Positions 41,414 to 49,557 of a stretch of DNA of 64,000 nucleotides are shown here, piece after piece. Position 1 is the first letter of the stretch. Every line of letters starts with the position of its first letter. The notes below the pieces were generated by a model. That model saw nothing but the letters and a program-made list of their open reading frames with translations. It made no database searches and was not told the origin of the DNA. Source of the DNA: Olsenella massiliensis (GTDB lineage: Bacteria > Actinomycetota > Coriobacteriia > Coriobacteriales > Atopobiaceae); assembly GCF_001457795.1 (NCBI RefSeq), contig NZ_LN898211.1, forward strand, positions 310,001-374,000, written 5' to 3'. The translations under genes were made by a program, and so were the position numbers.

Positions 41414-42694
41414 TTAGTTCCAGTACCGGTCGATCGTCTGCTCGCGGTCGGGACCCACGGTGATGATGGAGACCCGCACGCCCGCCAGCTGCTCGAGGAA
41501 GTCGATGTAGTCCTTGGCCTCGCGCGGAAGCTGGTAGAAGTTCCTCACGCCCGAGATGTCGCACTTCCAGCCCGGCAGCGTCTCGTAGACGGGCTTGGCG
41601 TGATAGAAGACGCTCTGGTGCTCCGGGACCGTGCGATAGGTGACGCCGTCGCACTCGTAGGCGACGCACACCTTGATCCGGTCGAGGCAACCGAGCACGT
41701 CGAGCTTGGTGATGGCCAGGTCGGTGAGGCCGTTGACGCGCGCCGCGTAGTTGACCACCACGGCGTCGTACCAGCCGCAGCGACGCTTGCGCCCCGTGGT
41801 CACGCCGTACTCGTGACCGGCCTCGCCCAGCTTGTCTCCCACCTCGTCAAAGAGCTCCGTGGGGAAGGGGCCCGACCCCACGCGGGTCAGGTAGGCCTTG
41901 GCGATGCCCAGCACGCGCTGGATCTGGGTGGGCCCCACGCCCGATCCGGTCACCGCGCCGCCCGCCGTGCAGTTGGACGACGTGACAAAGGGGTAGGTGC
42001 CATGGTCGATGTCGAGCATGGTCGCCTGCGCGCCCTCAAAGAGGATGTTCCTGCCGTCCTCGAGCTGCTCGTTGAGAAAGAGCGAGCTCTCGACGATGTA
42101 GGGGCGGATGCGCTCGGCAAAGGGCAGGTAGGTCTCGCAGATCTGATTCACGGTGTAGGTGGGCAGCTCATAGACCTTCTCGAGGATGGGGTTGGTGTAG
42201 GCGAGCGCCGCCTCGAGCTTCTGGCGGAAGATCTTCTCGTCCAGCATGTCCTGGACGCGCAGGCCCGTGCGGTTCATCTTGTCCATGTAGGTGGGCCCGA
42301 CGCCGCGCTTGGTGGTGCCTATGAGGTTTGAGCCGAGCTTCTTCTCGTGGGCGCCGTCCAGGTCCTTGTGATAGGGCATCACGATGTGGGCGTTGCCCGA
42401 GATCTTGAGGGCGTCGCAGCTTATGCCCTGGTCCTTGAGCATGTCGATCTCGCCAAGGAGCACCTCGGGGTCAACGATGCAGCCGTTGCCGATGACGGGA
42501 AAGGTGCCGTCATACATGACGCCCGAGGGCACCTGGTGCAGCGCCAGCTTGTGACCGTTGGCGATGACGGTGTGGCCGGCGTTGGCGCCGCCGGCGTAGC
42601 GGCACACCACGTCAAAGTCTCCGGCGATGAGGTCGGTGACCTTGCCCTTTCCCTCGTCGCCCCACTGGGTGCCGACCAAAACTGATGCTGGCAT
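41414..42694 (-). CDS. purA: Adenylosuccinate synthetase
   Basis: A 426-residue GTP-dependent enzyme that joins IMP and aspartate, the first committed step to AMP. GTQWGDEGKGKVTD (7-20) is the catalytic P-loop with Asp13. GGANAGHTV (about 36-44) carries His41. GVGPTY, LDIDHGTYPFVTSSN and GRKRRCGWYDAVV follow in family order. AAGGAG precedes the ATG. The gene leads an operon with the DegV and purD genes. Confidence 0.96.
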   Translation of the reverse strand: MPASVLVGTQWGDEGKGKVTDLIAGDFDVVCRYAGGANAGHTVIANGHKLALHQVPSGVMYDGTFPVIGNGCIVDPEVLLGEIDMLKDQGISCDALKISGNAHIVMPYHKDLDGAHEKKLGSNLIGTTKRGVGPTYMDKMNRTGLRVQDMLDEKIFRQKLEAALAYTNPILEKVYELPTYTVNQICETYLPFAERIRPYIVESSLFLNEQLEDGRNILFEGAQATMLDIDHGTYPFVTSSNCTAGGAVTGSGVGPTQIQRVLGIAKAYLTRVGSGPFPTELFDEVGDKLGEAGHEYGVTTGRKRRCGWYDAVVVNYAARVNGLTDLAITKLDVLGCLDRIKVCVAYECDGVTYRTVPEHQSVFYHAKPVYETLPGWKCDISGVRNFYQLPREAKDYIDFLEQLAGVRVSIITVGPDREQTIDRYWN

Positions 42695-42756
42695 GCTGTC
42701 TCCTTATATGGTGTGCGCCTCGTCGCCCCTGCGGCGAGCGCCCCGCTACCGGCACG

Positions 42757-42762
42757 ATTATA
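42757..42762 (-). promoter_or_regulatory. Perfect -10 hexamer upstream of purA
   Basis: TATAAT on the minus strand, 63 bases before the purA start. The sequence 17 bases further up (GGCCGT) is a poor -35, so an activator or extended contact may be needed. Expected to drive the purA-degV-purD operon. Confidence 0.5.
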
Positions 42763-42878
42763 GGCCACCTGCGCGCGCGACGGCCACCTGAGGGCGCGCC
42801 CTTCGTCGCGGCCTCACGCGGCGGGCAGGGCCGTCCCGTCGGACGTCCTGGGCTCCGGCGGGCGGCGCGGGCGGTCCG

Positions 42879-44279
42879 TCACTCGGAGTGCCGGGTGTCC
42901 ACCTCCACGAACTTGGTGGAGCTGGGCAGGAACATGAGGGGCACGATGTCCAGCGGTCCGGAGCGGTTCTTTGCGATGATGAAGTCCGTGACGCCAAGGT
43001 CGGGGCGGTCCTGGCGCTCGGCCTCCTCCTCGTTCATGGAGCGGTCAAGCAGGATCACGATGTCGGCGTCCTGCTCGATGGAGCCGGACTCACGCAGGTC
43101 AGAGAGCTGGGGGCGCTGGCCCTTGCGGTCCGTTACCTGGCGGTTGAGCTGCGAGAGCGCCACCACGGGCACGCCTAGGTCCTTGGCCATGATCTTGATG
43201 CCGCGCGACATCTCAGACACCTCGGTGGCGCGGCTGTCGGCGCGCCTGCCCGACGGGGGCGACAGAAGCTGCAGATAGTCAACGAGCACGATGCCCTGCT
43301 CCTTGCCCTTGAGCATGCGGCGGGCCTTGGCGCGTATCTCGGTGACCGTGGTGCCGGGCGTGTCGTCGATCATGATGTCAAAGGTCGAGAGCTCATAGGT
43401 GGCCTGGACGATCTGGTCCCACTGGTTGTCCTTGATGCGGGCGCTGCGGATGGCGGACAGCGGTATCTTCGCCTGGGCCGAGAGGAGGCGCTGGGCGATC
43501 TCCATCTTTGACATCTCGAGGGAGAAGAACGCCACCGAGGCGCCCTTGGCGGCGGCGTTGACGGCCAGGTTGAGGGCGAAGGAGGTCTTTCCCACGCCCG
43601 GGCGGGCGCCCACCACCACCATCTGGCCGGCGCGCAGCCCCTGGAGGCGCGCGTCGATGCCGGGGTAGCCCGTCTGCACGCCCAGGATGCCGTCGGGGTT
43701 CTGGCATGCCTCGCTCAGCTCTTCGTACAGGTCTTCCATGGCGGACGAGAGCGTCACGTAGCTGTTCTTGACCGCGCGGTCTGTGACGCCCATGAGGAGC
43801 TTCTCGGCCTCGTCAACGACCTCCTTGGTGTCCTCCGGGGCGTCAAAGGCCAAGCTCGATATCTTTGACGAAGCGACGATGATGTCCCTGAGCGTCGCGT
43901 CGCGGCGCAGCATCTCGACGTAATGGGGCCAGCTGACCAGAGCGGTGCTCTCCTGGTTGAGGTCGATGAGGTAGCTGGCGCCGCCCACCTTGTCAAGCTT
44001 TCCCTGGCTCTTGAGATGGTCGGCCAGCGAGATGACGTCAATGGCCCTGCCCGTGGAAAAGAGCTCGGAGACCGCGGTGAAGATGAGCTTGTGGGCATAG
44101 AGGTAGAAGTCGCCCTCGCGCAGCGAGGTCAGACACTCCTGCAGCGCCTCGGGCATCATGAGCATGGCCGTGAGCACGGACTTCTCGGCCGCCGGGCTGT
44201 GGGGCATGACCGAGCCCTGCCGGGCGGGCGCCCCCTGACGGGCGTCATACTCGTCATACGGTGCAAACTGGTCGCTCAT
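42879..44279 (-). CDS. dnaB: Replicative DNA helicase DnaB
   Basis: A 466-residue ring helicase that unwinds DNA at the fork. The N-terminal domain begins at PHSPAAEKSVLTAMLMMPEAL (26-46). The RecA-like domain has Walker A GARPGVGKTSFAL (about 223), Walker B IVLVDYLQLLSPP and the DLRESGSIEQDADIVILLDR arm. No intein is present. The first 25 residues are a low-complexity leader (SDQFAPYDEYDARQG). The gene lies downstream of the ribosomal S6-SSB-S18-L9 operon, separated by a terminator, and has its own promoter candidate. Confidence 0.96.
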   Translation of the reverse strand: MSDQFAPYDEYDARQGAPARQGSVMPHSPAAEKSVLTAMLMMPEALQECLTSLREGDFYLYAHKLIFTAVSELFSTGRAIDVISLADHLKSQGKLDKVGGASYLIDLNQESTALVSWPHYVEMLRRDATLRDIIVASSKISSLAFDAPEDTKEVVDEAEKLLMGVTDRAVKNSYVTLSSAMEDLYEELSEACQNPDGILGVQTGYPGIDARLQGLRAGQMVVVGARPGVGKTSFALNLAVNAAAKGASVAFFSLEMSKMEIAQRLLSAQAKIPLSAIRSARIKDNQWDQIVQATYELSTFDIMIDDTPGTTVTEIRAKARRMLKGKEQGIVLVDYLQLLSPPSGRRADSRATEVSEMSRGIKIMAKDLGVPVVALSQLNRQVTDRKGQRPQLSDLRESGSIEQDADIVILLDRSMNEEEAERQDRPDLGVTDFIIAKNRSGPLDIVPLMFLPSSTKFVEVDTRHSE

Positions 44280-44342
44280 GCGCTCCCGTCCATACGTCGT
44301 CAGCGGCCCGGGTCGCCATCAGGGACGCCGGTGGGTATGGGT

Positions 44343-44372
44343 ATCCAAACCCCTTCGTACCCGTATTGTCAA
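44343..44372 (-). promoter_or_regulatory. Candidate dnaB promoter
   Basis: A perfect TTGACA (44367-44372, minus strand) followed after 18 bases by TTGGAT (44343-44348), a weak -10. The 460-base gap 44280-44739 also holds an AT-rich stretch (44400-44460), a long palindrome and the rplI terminator. Confidence 0.4.
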
Positions 44373-44550
44373 CCATGCGCGCTACCTGGCGCTTGTTTAA
44401 AGGTCTCACGCCGTACCGTGCAGTTTGTCACTTTTCTACGTTTTCAACAACTTTTGCTATTTTGTGAGCGTCGAGTTTTCGACATATGCGGCGCCACACA
44501 AGCCTAGGGCGGCGATTGAGGGTTTATATGGGGCAACTACCTGGGATGAT

Positions 44551-44604
44551 GCGGACGTTCGTGACGTTTTACCTGGTAAACGTCACGAATGGGAGATTGT
44601 CCGC
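44551..44604. repeat. Long nested palindrome between rplI and dnaB
   Basis: Inner arms TTCGTGACGTTT (44558-44569) and AAACGTCACGAA (44578-44589) are a perfect 12-base inverted repeat with an 8-base loop. Outer hexamers GCGGAC (44551-44556) and GTCCGC (44599-44604) also pair. It directly follows the rplI terminator. It is not followed by T and may be an operator, a cruciform or a second termination structure. Confidence 0.6.
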
Positions 44605-44651
44605 AAAAAGGGAGGGAACCGTCGCCAAACTGCTGGCATAGGTTCCCTCCC
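44605..44651 (-). terminator. Rho-independent terminator of the rpsF-ssb-rpsR-rplI operon
   Basis: On the minus strand GGGAGGGAACC (44641-44651) pairs perfectly with GGTTCCCTCCC (44610-44620), with an inner GCCA/TGGC stem in the loop, and TTTTT follows at 44605-44609. It lies about 90 bases after the rplI stop. Confidence 0.9.
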
Positions 44652-44739
44652 CGAACGTTTACGAGCCTCTTACGTGCGGCTTTCAGCTCCACAAGGCACG
44701 TTGTTCAAAAACTTCGCCCTGTTGACAAGGACAGGGGCG

Positions 44740-45309
44740 CTACTCGGTCACCTCGGCGGCGCTCGCCTCGGCGGCGTCGGCCACCTCGGTCGCCTCGTCC
44801 TCGACGGGGGCGTCCTGGGCCTCGCCGGCCTCGACCTCCTCGGCGGGGGCCTCGTCCTGTCCCGCGTCCGCACCGACAAGGACGCTCACCTTGGCGTTGA
44901 TCTCGCGGTACAGGTTGACCTCAATGTCGTGCCTGCCGGCGGTCTTGATGGCCGCGGTGCGCGTGATGCGCTTGCGGTCGATCTCGACGCCGAGCTGGTC
45001 GCGAATCGCGTCCGCAATCTGGCTGGTGGTGACCGAGCCAAAGAGCTGGTTGTTCTCGCCAACCCTTGCCTCGACGAACACCGACTTGTCGTTGAGCTTC
45101 GCGCACGTGGCGTCGGCGTCGGCGATGCGCTTTTCCTCGCGCTTCTCGATGTTGCTGCGACGCTGCTCCAGCTGCTTGATGTTGCCCGGGGTGGCGGGCT
45201 GGGCGATCTTGTTGGGGAACAGGTAGTTCTCCGCGTAGCCCTGGGTGACCTCTACCAGGTCGCCCTCGCCGCCCTTGCCCCTGAGCTCATCCAAAAGGAT
45301 GACTTTCAT
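44740..45309 (-). CDS. rplI: 50S ribosomal protein L9
   Basis: A 189-residue protein, longer than the usual 150. Residues 1-150 are standard L9: MKVILLDELRGKGGEGDLVEV, then GYAENYLFPNKIA, the long connecting helix, and GVEIDRKRI...IKTAGRHDIEV. The extra 40 residues are an acidic Glu/Ala tail. L9 binds 23S rRNA near L1. AGGAGG is a strong ribosome site. It is the last gene of the S6-SSB-S18-L9 operon. Confidence 0.95.
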   Translation of the reverse strand: MKVILLDELRGKGGEGDLVEVTQGYAENYLFPNKIAQPATPGNIKQLEQRRSNIEKREEKRIADADATCAKLNDKSVFVEARVGENNQLFGSVTTSQIADAIRDQLGVEIDRKRITRTAAIKTAGRHDIEVNLYREINAKVSVLVGADAGQDEAPAEEVEAGEAQDAPVEDEATEVADAAEASAAEVTE

Positions 45310-45364
45310 GGGTACTCCTCCTGATCGTCGGACCTAGTCCGACCAGTTGCCTGTTGCTTGCGCG

Positions 45365-45637
45365 CTAGCCGCGGTTGCGGCCGCCGCGACCGGAGACCAC
45401 GGCGACGGTGTACGGAAGCAGCGCCATCTCTCGCGCGCGCTTGATGGCGAGTGCGATGTCATGCTGATGCTGCGTGCAGGCGCCAGTGACGCGGCGCGGC
45501 TTGATCTTGCCGCGGTCGGTCATGTACTTGCGAAGGAGCTGGGTGTCCTTGTAGTCGATGAACTCGACGTCCTCCTTGCAGAACTGGCAGTACTTGCGAC
45601 GCGGCTGGCGCTGCTCAACTTGCCTTTGCTTAGCCAT
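45365..45637 (-). CDS. rpsR: 30S ribosomal protein S18, zinc-ligand type
   Basis: A 90-residue protein of the small subunit platform that pairs with S6. [17 protein letters not shown] (15-31) and GACTQHQ carry Cys and His residues typical of the zinc-binding (C+) form of S18. [17 protein letters not shown] and [14 protein letters not shown] are the core. It lies between ssb and rplI. Confidence 0.95.
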   Translation of the reverse strand: MAKQRQVEQRQPRRKYCQFCKEDVEFIDYKDTQLLRKYMTDRGKIKPRRVTGACTQHQHDIALAIKRAREMALLPYTVAVVSGRGGRNRG

Positions 45638-45681
45638 GTCTTGTGCCTTTCTCTGGCGGCGTTGGTGCCGCCTCGTAAATC

Positions 45682-46188
45682 CTAGAACGGGATGTCCGTG
45701 TCATAGACGTCCGCGGAGGGCGGCGTCTGTACGGGGGGAACCTGCGGCCGGGGGGCGGCAGGTGCGCCGGGGGTCGCGGCGGCGTCCTGGGGCGCGCCGT
45801 AGACGGGCTGCTGGCGCCCCTGGCGCTGCTGTCCGCCCGTCGCGCCCTCGGCGCCGCGGGCGGAGAGGAACTCGACCTCGTCCACGACGACCTCGAGCTT
45901 GGAGCGGTTCTGCCCCGTCTGGCGGTCCTGCCACTGGCTCCAGCGGAGCTTCCCCTCGATGGCGACCTTGGTGCCCTTGGTGAGGTAGCGGGCCAGCGCG
46001 TCGGCGCGGGCGCCGAACATGACGCAGTCCACGAAGTTGGGCCGGTCCTCCCAGTTGCCCGTCTGCTGGTTGCGCGCGCGGTCGTTGACCGCCACGCCGA
46101 ACGCCAGCACCGAGGTGCCGCCCGCGGTGGCCCGAAGCTCGCCGTCGCGGGTGAGGTTGCCCGAGATGTTCACGCGGTTGATGCTCAT
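45682..46188 (-). CDS. ssb: Single-stranded DNA-binding protein
   Basis: A 168-residue SSB. The OB fold spans residues 1-110 ([64 protein letters not shown]). A Gln/Gly/Pro/Ala-rich linker follows, and the end DTDIPF is the acidic tip that recruits partner proteins. It lies in the conserved operon between rpsF and rpsR, where it couples replication and ribosome supply. Confidence 0.96.
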   Translation of the reverse strand: MSINRVNISGNLTRDGELRATAGGTSVLAFGVAVNDRARNQQTGNWEDRPNFVDCVMFGARADALARYLTKGTKVAIEGKLRWSQWQDRQTGQNRSKLEVVVDEVEFLSARGAEGATGGQQRQGRQQPVYGAPQDAAATPGAPAAPRPQVPPVQTPPSADVYDTDIPF

Positions 46189-46233
46189 GCTTGCCTGCCT
46201 CTCATCCGTAGGCCAAAGGCCCTGCCTCCATGC

Positions 46234-46527
46234 CTAGTCCTTGTCGCTGCGGCGCACGATCATGTGGCGCTTGACGGCGTCGTTGATGCGCAGGACTCGG
46301 TCGAGCTCCGCGATCTGGGCGGGATCTGCGTGGAAGTTGATGAGGATGTAGTCACCCTCGGTCAGGTCGTCGATCTCAAAGGCGAGCTTGCGCTTGCCCC
46401 AATCCTCGACGCTGTCGATGGCGCCCCCGTTCTCGGTGACGGCAACGTCAATGCGCTTGCTGACGCCGGCGCGCGTCTCTTCGGTTGCGGCGGGATCGAC
46501 AAAGTAGAGCAGTTCATAAGCCTTCAT
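46234..46527 (-). CDS. rpsF: 30S ribosomal protein S6
   Basis: A 97-residue protein: MKAYELLYFVDPAATEETRAG, then VEDWGKRKLAFEIDDLTEGDYILINF and VLRINDAVKRHMIVR. The start at 46527 has a textbook AGGAGGTGA ribosome site. Longer frames upstream run into leader sequence and are rejected. It is the first gene of the S6-SSB-S18-L9 operon. Its leader holds a hairpin that could bind S6:S18. Confidence 0.95.
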   Translation of the reverse strand: MKAYELLYFVDPAATEETRAGVSKRIDVAVTENGGAIDSVEDWGKRKLAFEIDDLTEGDYILINFHADPAQIAELDRVLRINDAVKRHMIVRRSDKD

Positions 46528-46551
46528 GTGGTCACCTCCTCTGGACTGGCG

Positions 46552-46604
46552 GCCCCGGTTGGTGAAGGTGCGTCCGGGGCAGGAAGAATCAGCCTTGCAT
46601 GCTA
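46552..46604 (-). promoter_or_regulatory. rpsF leader: -10 box and candidate S6:S18-binding hairpin
   Basis: TAGCAT (46599-46604, minus strand) is a possible -10. The leader then folds as GCCCCGG (46574-46580) with CCGGGGC (46552-46558) around a 15-base loop, followed by GGCCGCC before the ribosome site. Bacterial rpsF leaders often carry a hairpin with a CCG motif that binds the S6:S18 dimer for autoregulation, and this is a good candidate by place and content. Confidence 0.5.
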
Positions 46605-46779
46605 CCACATGACGTCGTGCCCGTCTGCGAGGTGACGTACGCTGGACACCACCCACACATTTTTCTTCCTGCAGGCAGGGTAGCGTCGGCGGCGCGCGGA
46701 CATCTTGCGCGCACCATGCAGGATGCTGGCGGCGCGCTCAGGGCGGCAGCTAGAACGGCGGAGACGGCGTGCGCACGCA

Positions 46780-46804
46780 CATGGAGGCCCGACGGGCCTC
46801 CATG
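46780..46804. terminator. Perfect hairpin after the DUF4013 gene
   Basis: CATGGAGGCCC (46780-46790) and GGGCCTCCATG (46794-46804), an 11-base stem with a 3-base loop. The 421-base gap 46528-46948 contains no gene; it holds this hairpin, then the rpsF promoter and leader. No T tract follows, so termination may be Rho-assisted. Confidence 0.55.
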
Positions 46805-46948
46805 ACCTCTCCACATATGCAGGTTCTCGGAACGTTGGCCCGCCGACCTCGACACGCCGGGATCATGGTCCTCAAGGCGACGCCCTCGCGGGCCCTCGGC
46901 GCCTTGGCCTGGAGGGGCGTGGGGCCGCGTGCGCCCTGGATGCGCGCC

Positions 46949-48160
46949 TTAGATGTGCGGGCGGCCGTCGCCGGGCGCGGGAGCATCCGGCGCGGGAGGG
47001 GTCTCGCCCGAGGCGCCGGCAAGAGGGTCGTCCAAGGTCGGCCCGTCGGCGCCGGGGGCCGGAGGAGCGCAAGGGGCCGACGGGGCGTCGTCGTTAGGAA
47101 TCGTCGCGGTGGCATCGTCCCCAGAAACCGCCGTGGCACCGTCATCCTCAGGGGCCGCCGACGTCGCGGCGCCGAGCGGTATGACGTCCACGACCTGGGC
47201 GCCATCATGGACGGAAGCGGCTTGTCCCGCAGGGGTCGGCTCAAGGGGGGCGCATGCATCATCGGGCGCCTCGCCTGCGGGCGCGTCGGTCTGACCCTGC
47301 GCCGGCCCCTGCGCACCGTCAGGGACGGGCGACGCTGCCGCCAAAGCTGCGGGCGCCGCAGGCTGCGCCGACGTCTGCGCGGGGGGCAGCGGGTCATGAC
47401 GCGTACCCCAGGACATGACGTCAAACTGGCGCATCCACAGGCCCACCATCACATAGTTCATGAGGGACATGAAGGAGGCGGCCAGCATGGAGAGAAGGAC
47501 GCACAGGGCAAGGGAGGCGAAGAGGGGGCCCATCGACCCGGACAGACCGTAGTTCGCGGCGGTCGCCGCCGCAGCGAAGACATAGAAGATGCCCGCGCCC
47601 AGCAGCAGGAGCGCGGGGATGGCAAGCACGAGGGTGACGCAGACGCTCATGAGGGCCATGGTGCCCGCGAGCCTGAAGAACCCCTTGACGTCACGACGTA
47701 TCATCTCGGCTATGCGATTGAGCTGGAAGCCCGCCTTGAAGTCCTGATAGATGGTGGCCCGCAGGACGGGGATGGCGACGAGCACGCCCACCAGGAACAG
47801 CAGGACGTTTGTGACGATGGTGAGCGGCAGGGGAAGGTCGGCATATGGGCGGGATGAGGTCAGGAAGGGGGCCTGGAGCGCAAAGACGAGAAGCTCCGCG
47901 ACGAGAGCCCACGGAAGGGAGACGACGAAGGCCCGCCACCCGCTCTTGATGCAGTGCATGACGTCGATGTTCTTCTGCTTGGGGGAGCCCTCGACGTTCC
48001 ACGACACGAGGCGGGCCCACTCAAGGGCGTACCCGGTCACCACAAGCGCCCCCACGACGGGCACGAAGGTCCACAGCATCAAAATCAGCAGAACCTTGAA
48101 CCAGCCCTTGTCCTTGGTGAGCAGGGACCAGGCATGGGAGAAGTATGCGGTGCTCTTCAT
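46949..48160 (-). CDS. DUF4013-family membrane protein with long Ala/Pro tail
   Basis: A 403-residue protein. Residues 1-255 hold about six membrane segments with the DUF4013 start (AYFSHAWSLLTKDKGWFKVLLILMLW, residues 5-30, and PVVGALVVTGYALEWARL). Residues 256-403 are an Ala/Pro/Asp/Gly tail without fold. Members are of unknown function, common in Actinobacteria and Archaea. AAAGGA precedes the ATG. No partner gene is visible: it lies between tRNA genes and the ribosomal operon. Confidence 0.82.
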   Translation of the reverse strand: MKSTAYFSHAWSLLTKDKGWFKVLLILMLWTFVPVVGALVVTGYALEWARLVSWNVEGSPKQKNIDVMHCIKSGWRAFVVSLPWALVAELLVFALQAPFLTSSRPYADLPLPLTIVTNVLLFLVGVLVAIPVLRATIYQDFKAGFQLNRIAEMIRRDVKGFFRLAGTMALMSVCVTLVLAIPALLLLGAGIFYVFAAAATAANYGLSGSMGPLFASLALCVLLSMLAASFMSLMNYVMVGLWMRQFDVMSWGTRHDPLPPAQTSAQPAAPAALAAASPVPDGAQGPAQGQTDAPAGEAPDDACAPLEPTPAGQAASVHDGAQVVDVIPLGAATSAAPEDDGATAVSGDDATATIPNDDAPSAPCAPPAPGADGPTLDDPLAGASGETPPAPDAPAPGDGRPHI

Positions 48161-48248
48161 TCGACGTCCTTTCCCGCGCTCGTTACCTCACAGTCCTAAA
48201 GCATACAAAAAGCGAGCCTGAAACGACAGGCTCGCCCGGTGACGCTGG

Positions 48249-48335
48249 CGGAGGAGGAGGGATTCGAACCCTCGTAGCCCCGAAGGGCTAAACGGTTTTC
48301 GAGACCGCCGCATTCAACCACTCTGCCACCCCTCC
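48249..48335 (-). tRNA. tRNA-Ser (anticodon CGA)
   Basis: An 87-base gene with a 7-base acceptor stem (GGAGGGG with CTCCTCC, one G-T pair), D arm, anticodon loop with CGA flanked by CGGTCT/ACCG, a long class II variable arm (TAGCCCTTCGGGGCTA) and TTCGAAT T-loop. CCA is not encoded. Reads UCG codons. Confidence 0.93.
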
Positions 48336-48380
48336 GAGGGTGAAGCGGCGCCCTTGCGGGCGCCGCTGCGTATGGTCTGG

Positions 48381-48468
48381 CGGAGAGTCTGGGATTTGAA
48401 CCCAGGATACGCTTTAGGCGTATACACGATTTCCAATCGTGCTCCTTCGGCCACTCGGACAACTCTCC
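48381..48468 (-). tRNA. tRNA-Ser (anticodon GGA)
   Basis: An 88-base class II tRNA: acceptor GGAGAGT/ACTCTCC, anticodon GGA in CGATTGGAAATCG, a long variable arm (TATACGCCTAAAGCGTAT) and the T-loop TTCAAAT. CCA is not encoded. Reads UCC/UCU. It lies 45 bases from the other tRNA-Ser. Confidence 0.93.
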
Positions 48469-48534
48469 ACAAAAGCGCACAGGTGAGTATAACCTAACGA
48501 GGGCGGGCAGCGCCACCGCGGGCGCACAAACTAA

Positions 48535-48543
48535 TTATCCACA
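48535..48543 (+). promoter_or_regulatory. Isolated perfect DnaA-box sequence
   Basis: TTATCCACA, the consensus DnaA box, stands in the gap between the tRNA-Ser genes and the TRIC-like gene. Only one copy is seen, so it is not an origin, but it could titrate DnaA or arise by chance. Confidence 0.35.
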
Positions 48544-48684
48544 TCTTGCGTACGGAACGGGACCCGCGGGCCAGGACGGGCGGGCGTGCTAGAATCGTCC
48601 GGCCGGGTCGTGCGCTCGCTTTTGTCCCACGTCGCGGCCACGGGCGACGCCCCGCGTCACGTTCCTCCCAACATTGGCAGGCCC

Positions 48685-49437
48685 ATGATCCCACCCCTCA
48701 TCGCCGAGGCTCCCTACGACACGGTCGCCCAGATTCCCACCTGGCTCGATCTGCTGTCCGTGCTCATCGGCTCGTTCAGCGGCATTTTGGTGGCACGCAG
48801 GCGCAACCTTGACCTCGTGGGGTTTGTGGCCCTCTCCCTGCTGTGCGGCCTGGGCGGCGGCCTCATCCGCGACGTCATCATGCAGCGGGGAGGCGTCTAC
48901 ATGCTTGACTCCCCCAACGCCATCCCCCTGACGGTCCTCGCGGGCACGCTGGGCTACCTCTTCTCGAGCGTCCTGGAGAGGGCCCCGCGGCTGCTGATGG
49001 TCGTGGACATCGTCTCGGTGGGGCTCTTCGTGGCGACGGGCACCGGCAAGGCCATGAGCTTTGGCCTTTCGTTCTGGGCCTGCCTCCTCATGGGCGTCAC
49101 CACCGGCGTGGGAGGCGGCATGCTGCGCGACATCGCCCTGGGCGAAACGCCGCACATCTTCCGCAAGAGCAACCTGTACGCCGTCTGCGCCGCTGCGGGG
49201 GCGCTCTGCTATTACCTGCTCGTGCTGGGTCTGCACGTGAGCCGCTTCTATGCCGTGCCCCTCTGCGTCCTTGTGGTCGTGGGCATACGGCTCTGGTCCG
49301 TCAAGTTTGACGTGATGCTGCCCGTGGACATTGACCTGGCCCCTCAGGTGGGACATGCGGCCCGACGGGCATGGCGAGGGGCGCGTCGCCGCGGCAGGGG
49401 CGCGGGGCGGCAGGATGACGAGCGGGATGCGTCGTGA
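48685..49437 (+). CDS. TRIC-type (UPF0126) cation channel protein
   Basis: A 250-residue membrane protein of two repeated three-helix units, each with a glycine-rich GGG...RD motif: GGGLIRDVI (near residue 56) and GGGMLRDIA (near 142). Bacterial members of this family form trimeric channels that carry potassium and related cations. The C-terminus is basic (ARRAWRGARRRGRGAGRQ). The ATG at 48685 is chosen because it begins just before the first membrane helix; a GTG at 48586 would add 33 residues with no helix. Confidence 0.87.
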   Translation: MIPPLIAEAPYDTVAQIPTWLDLLSVLIGSFSGILVARRRNLDLVGFVALSLLCGLGGGLIRDVIMQRGGVYMLDSPNAIPLTVLAGTLGYLFSSVLERAPRLLMVVDIVSVGLFVATGTGKAMSFGLSFWACLLMGVTTGVGGGMLRDIALGETPHIFRKSNLYAVCAAAGALCYYLLVLGLHVSRFYAVPLCVLVVVGIRLWSVKFDVMLPVDIDLAPQVGHAARRAWRGARRRGRGAGRQDDERDAS

Positions 49438-49487
49438 GGGCCCGCGTACTACTCTTTCGCAACACCTCATCGTACGGGTCGCACAAA

Positions 49488-49519
49488 GGGTCCCGCGCCT
49501 CTGACGGGCCGCGGGACCC
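49488..49519 (-). terminator. Terminator after typA
   Basis: GGGTCCCGCG (49488-49497) and CGCGGGACCC (49510-49519), a perfect 10-base stem, with TTT next in the minus direction. Also closes the convergent TRIC gene. Confidence 0.6.
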
Positions 49520-49557
49520 CACGTGAGCGGGCGGCAGGCGGCGCGCAGGCCTCCTGC

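Noticed and set aside
46599-46805. Small frames in the gap between rpsF and the DUF4013 gene
   Set aside because: They lack ribosome sites and overlap the rpsF promoter and a terminator hairpin.
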